Positions 63,098 through 64,000 of a DNA stretch of 64,000 nt are shown in pieces. The stretch is from Sphingopyxis sp. (GTDB lineage Bacteria; Pseudomonadota; Alphaproteobacteria; Sphingomonadales; Sphingomonadaceae): the NCBI GenBank assembly GCA_016793775.1, contig JAEULK010000017.1:1-64000 (forward strand), given 5' to 3'. The notes below the pieces were generated by a model. That model was given only the letters and a program-made list of their open reading frames with translations, was not told the origin of the DNA and searched no databases. Positions within the stretch are counted from its first letter, which is position 1; the number at the start of each line of letters is the position of its first letter. A program made the position numbers and the translations under genes.

Positions 63098-64000
63098 TCA
63101 ATGCTTGCGCGTCAACTCGCGGGTCGCCTTGTCGAGGCCTTCGAGCGTCAGCGGGTACATGCGGTCGCTCATCAGCTGTTTGATCAGCTTGACCGACTGG
63201 GTGTAGCCCCAATGCTGTTCGGGGACCGGGTTCAGCCACACCGCGGCGGGATAGACATGGGTGATCCGCTGGAGCCAGACCGCGCCCGATTCCTCGTTGA
63301 AATGTTCGACGCTGCCGCCCGGATGGGTGATTTCATAGGCGCTCATCGAGGCGTCGCCGACGAAGATCACTTTATAATCATGGCCATATTTGTGGAGGAT
63401 ATCCCACATCTGGTGGCGTTCGGACCAGCGGCGCTTATTGTCCTTCCACACGCCTTCGTACGGGCAATTGTGGAAATAGAAGAATTCGAGATTCTTGAAC
63501 TCGGTCGTCGCGGCGCTGAACAATTCCTCGCACAGCTTGATGAACGGGTCCATCGACCCGCCGACGTCGAGGAACAGCAGCAATTTGACCGCATTGCGCC
63601 GCTCGGGGCGCATCTGGATGTCGAGCCAGCCCTGGCGCGCGGTGCCGTCGATCGTGCCCGGAATATCGAGTTCGTCGGCGGCGCCCTCGCGCGCGAATTT
63701 GCGCAGACGGCGCAGCGCGATCTTGATGTTGCGGGTGCCGAGTTCCTTGGTGTTGTCGAGATTGGCGAACTCGCGCTTTTCCCAGACCTTCAGCGCGCGC
63801 CTGTGCTTGCTCTCGCCGCCGATGCGCACGCCCTCGGGATTATAGCCCGAATTGCCGAAGGGCGAGGTGCCGCCGGTGCCGATCCACTTGCTGCCGCCCT
63901 CGTGGCGCTTCTGCTGTTCCTCGAGTCGCTCCTTCAGCGTCTCCATGATCTTGTCCCAGTCGCCGAGCGATTCGATCGCGGCCATTTCCTCGGGCGTCAG
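63098..64000 (-). CDS. von Willebrand A / CoxE-like protein, 5' end outside the window
   Basis: About 300 codons are visible; the frame is open past the right edge (LTPEEMAAIES continues upstream). The metal-site motif LDVGGSMD (where DxSxS is usual, here DVGGS) and a later FVGDASMS match CoxE-like vWA proteins. Such proteins often work with a MoxR-type ATPase in metal-enzyme assembly. The partner would lie to the right, beyond the window. Confidence 0.75.
   Translation of the reverse strand: MTPEEMAAIESLGDWDKIMETLKERLEEQQKRHEGGSKWIGTGGTSPFGNSGYNPEGVRIGGESKHRRALKVWEKREFANLDNTKELGTRNIKIALRRLRKFAREGAADELDIPGTIDGTARQGWLDIQMRPERRNAVKLLLFLDVGGSMDPFIKLCEELFSAATTEFKNLEFFYFHNCPYEGVWKDNKRRWSERHQMWDILHKYGHDYKVIFVGDASMSAYEITHPGGSVEHFNEESGAVWLQRITHVYPAAVWLNPVPEQHWGYTQSVKLIKQLMSDRMYPLTLEGLDKATRELTRKH

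Noticed and set aside
1-64000. CRISPR arrays, prophage or replication origin
   Set aside because: No regularly spaced direct repeats, phage structural genes or DnaA-box clusters were seen.

Overview
The window looks like chromosome of a high-GC alphaproteobacterium of the Sphingomonadaceae, most like Sphingopyxis. This rests on several things seen together: large TonB-dependent receptors, a housekeeping block mfd - sdhE - recG - PilZ - tyrS with a DUF1343/NamZ gene beside it, and short GC-rich inverted repeats between genes. The genus is an inference; no 16S gene is present.

Region 1 (about 1-25,000) is an accessory catabolic block. Its left edge holds a truncated IS3-family transposase. Next come an argininosuccinate-lyase-like C-N lyase, a bicupin and a siderophore-type TonB receptor. 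A tight plus-strand operon (5944-15936) follows: HAD hydrolase, PuuB-like amine oxidase, dipeptide/opine-type ABC importer (Tat lipoprotein, two permeases, fused double ATPase), and a three-subunit dye-linked amine dehydrogenase of the opine oxidase/HcnABC type. After it lie two aldehyde dehydrogenases, a tandem GNAT protein, a tartrate/D-malate dehydrogenase-like enzyme, a class III aminotransferase, an Lrp-type regulator and an M20 amidohydrolase. Together they read as a pathway that imports a charged secondary-amine compound (opine-like, aminopolycarboxylate-like or amino-acid-derived), breaks its C-N bonds by elimination and oxidation, and sends the aldehydes and amines to central metabolism. 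The substrate is not known. The block ends at about 740 bases without a recognisable gene (24,350-25,088).

Region 2 (25,089-35,743) holds rlmJ, a 51-residue gene not previously listed, an MgtC-like gene, and a minus-strand set of acyl-CoA ligase, saccharopine-dehydrogenase-like reductase, SDR and TonB receptor. A MalT-type LuxR regulator is divergent from this set and may control it.

Region 3 (35,712-46,416) is a full assimilatory nitrate cluster on the minus strand: nasT-nasS (sensor and antiterminator), then a leader with a strong intrinsic terminator, then the nitrate transporter, an outer-membrane porin, nirB, nirD, nasA and cobA (siroheme branch). moaA (molybdenum cofactor) lies nearby.

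Region 4 (46,732-64,000) is mostly core genome: tRNA-Asn, nadK, moaA, an EAL phosphodiesterase, mfd, sdhE, recG, a PilZ protein, tyrS, a DOMON-like / NamZ / M24 peptidase run that suggests peptidoglycan recycling, a DUF817 fusion protein, an Amj-type lipid II flippase and a partial von Willebrand A protein. Nested inverted repeats lie between several of these genes, and one of them supplies the start codon of mfd.
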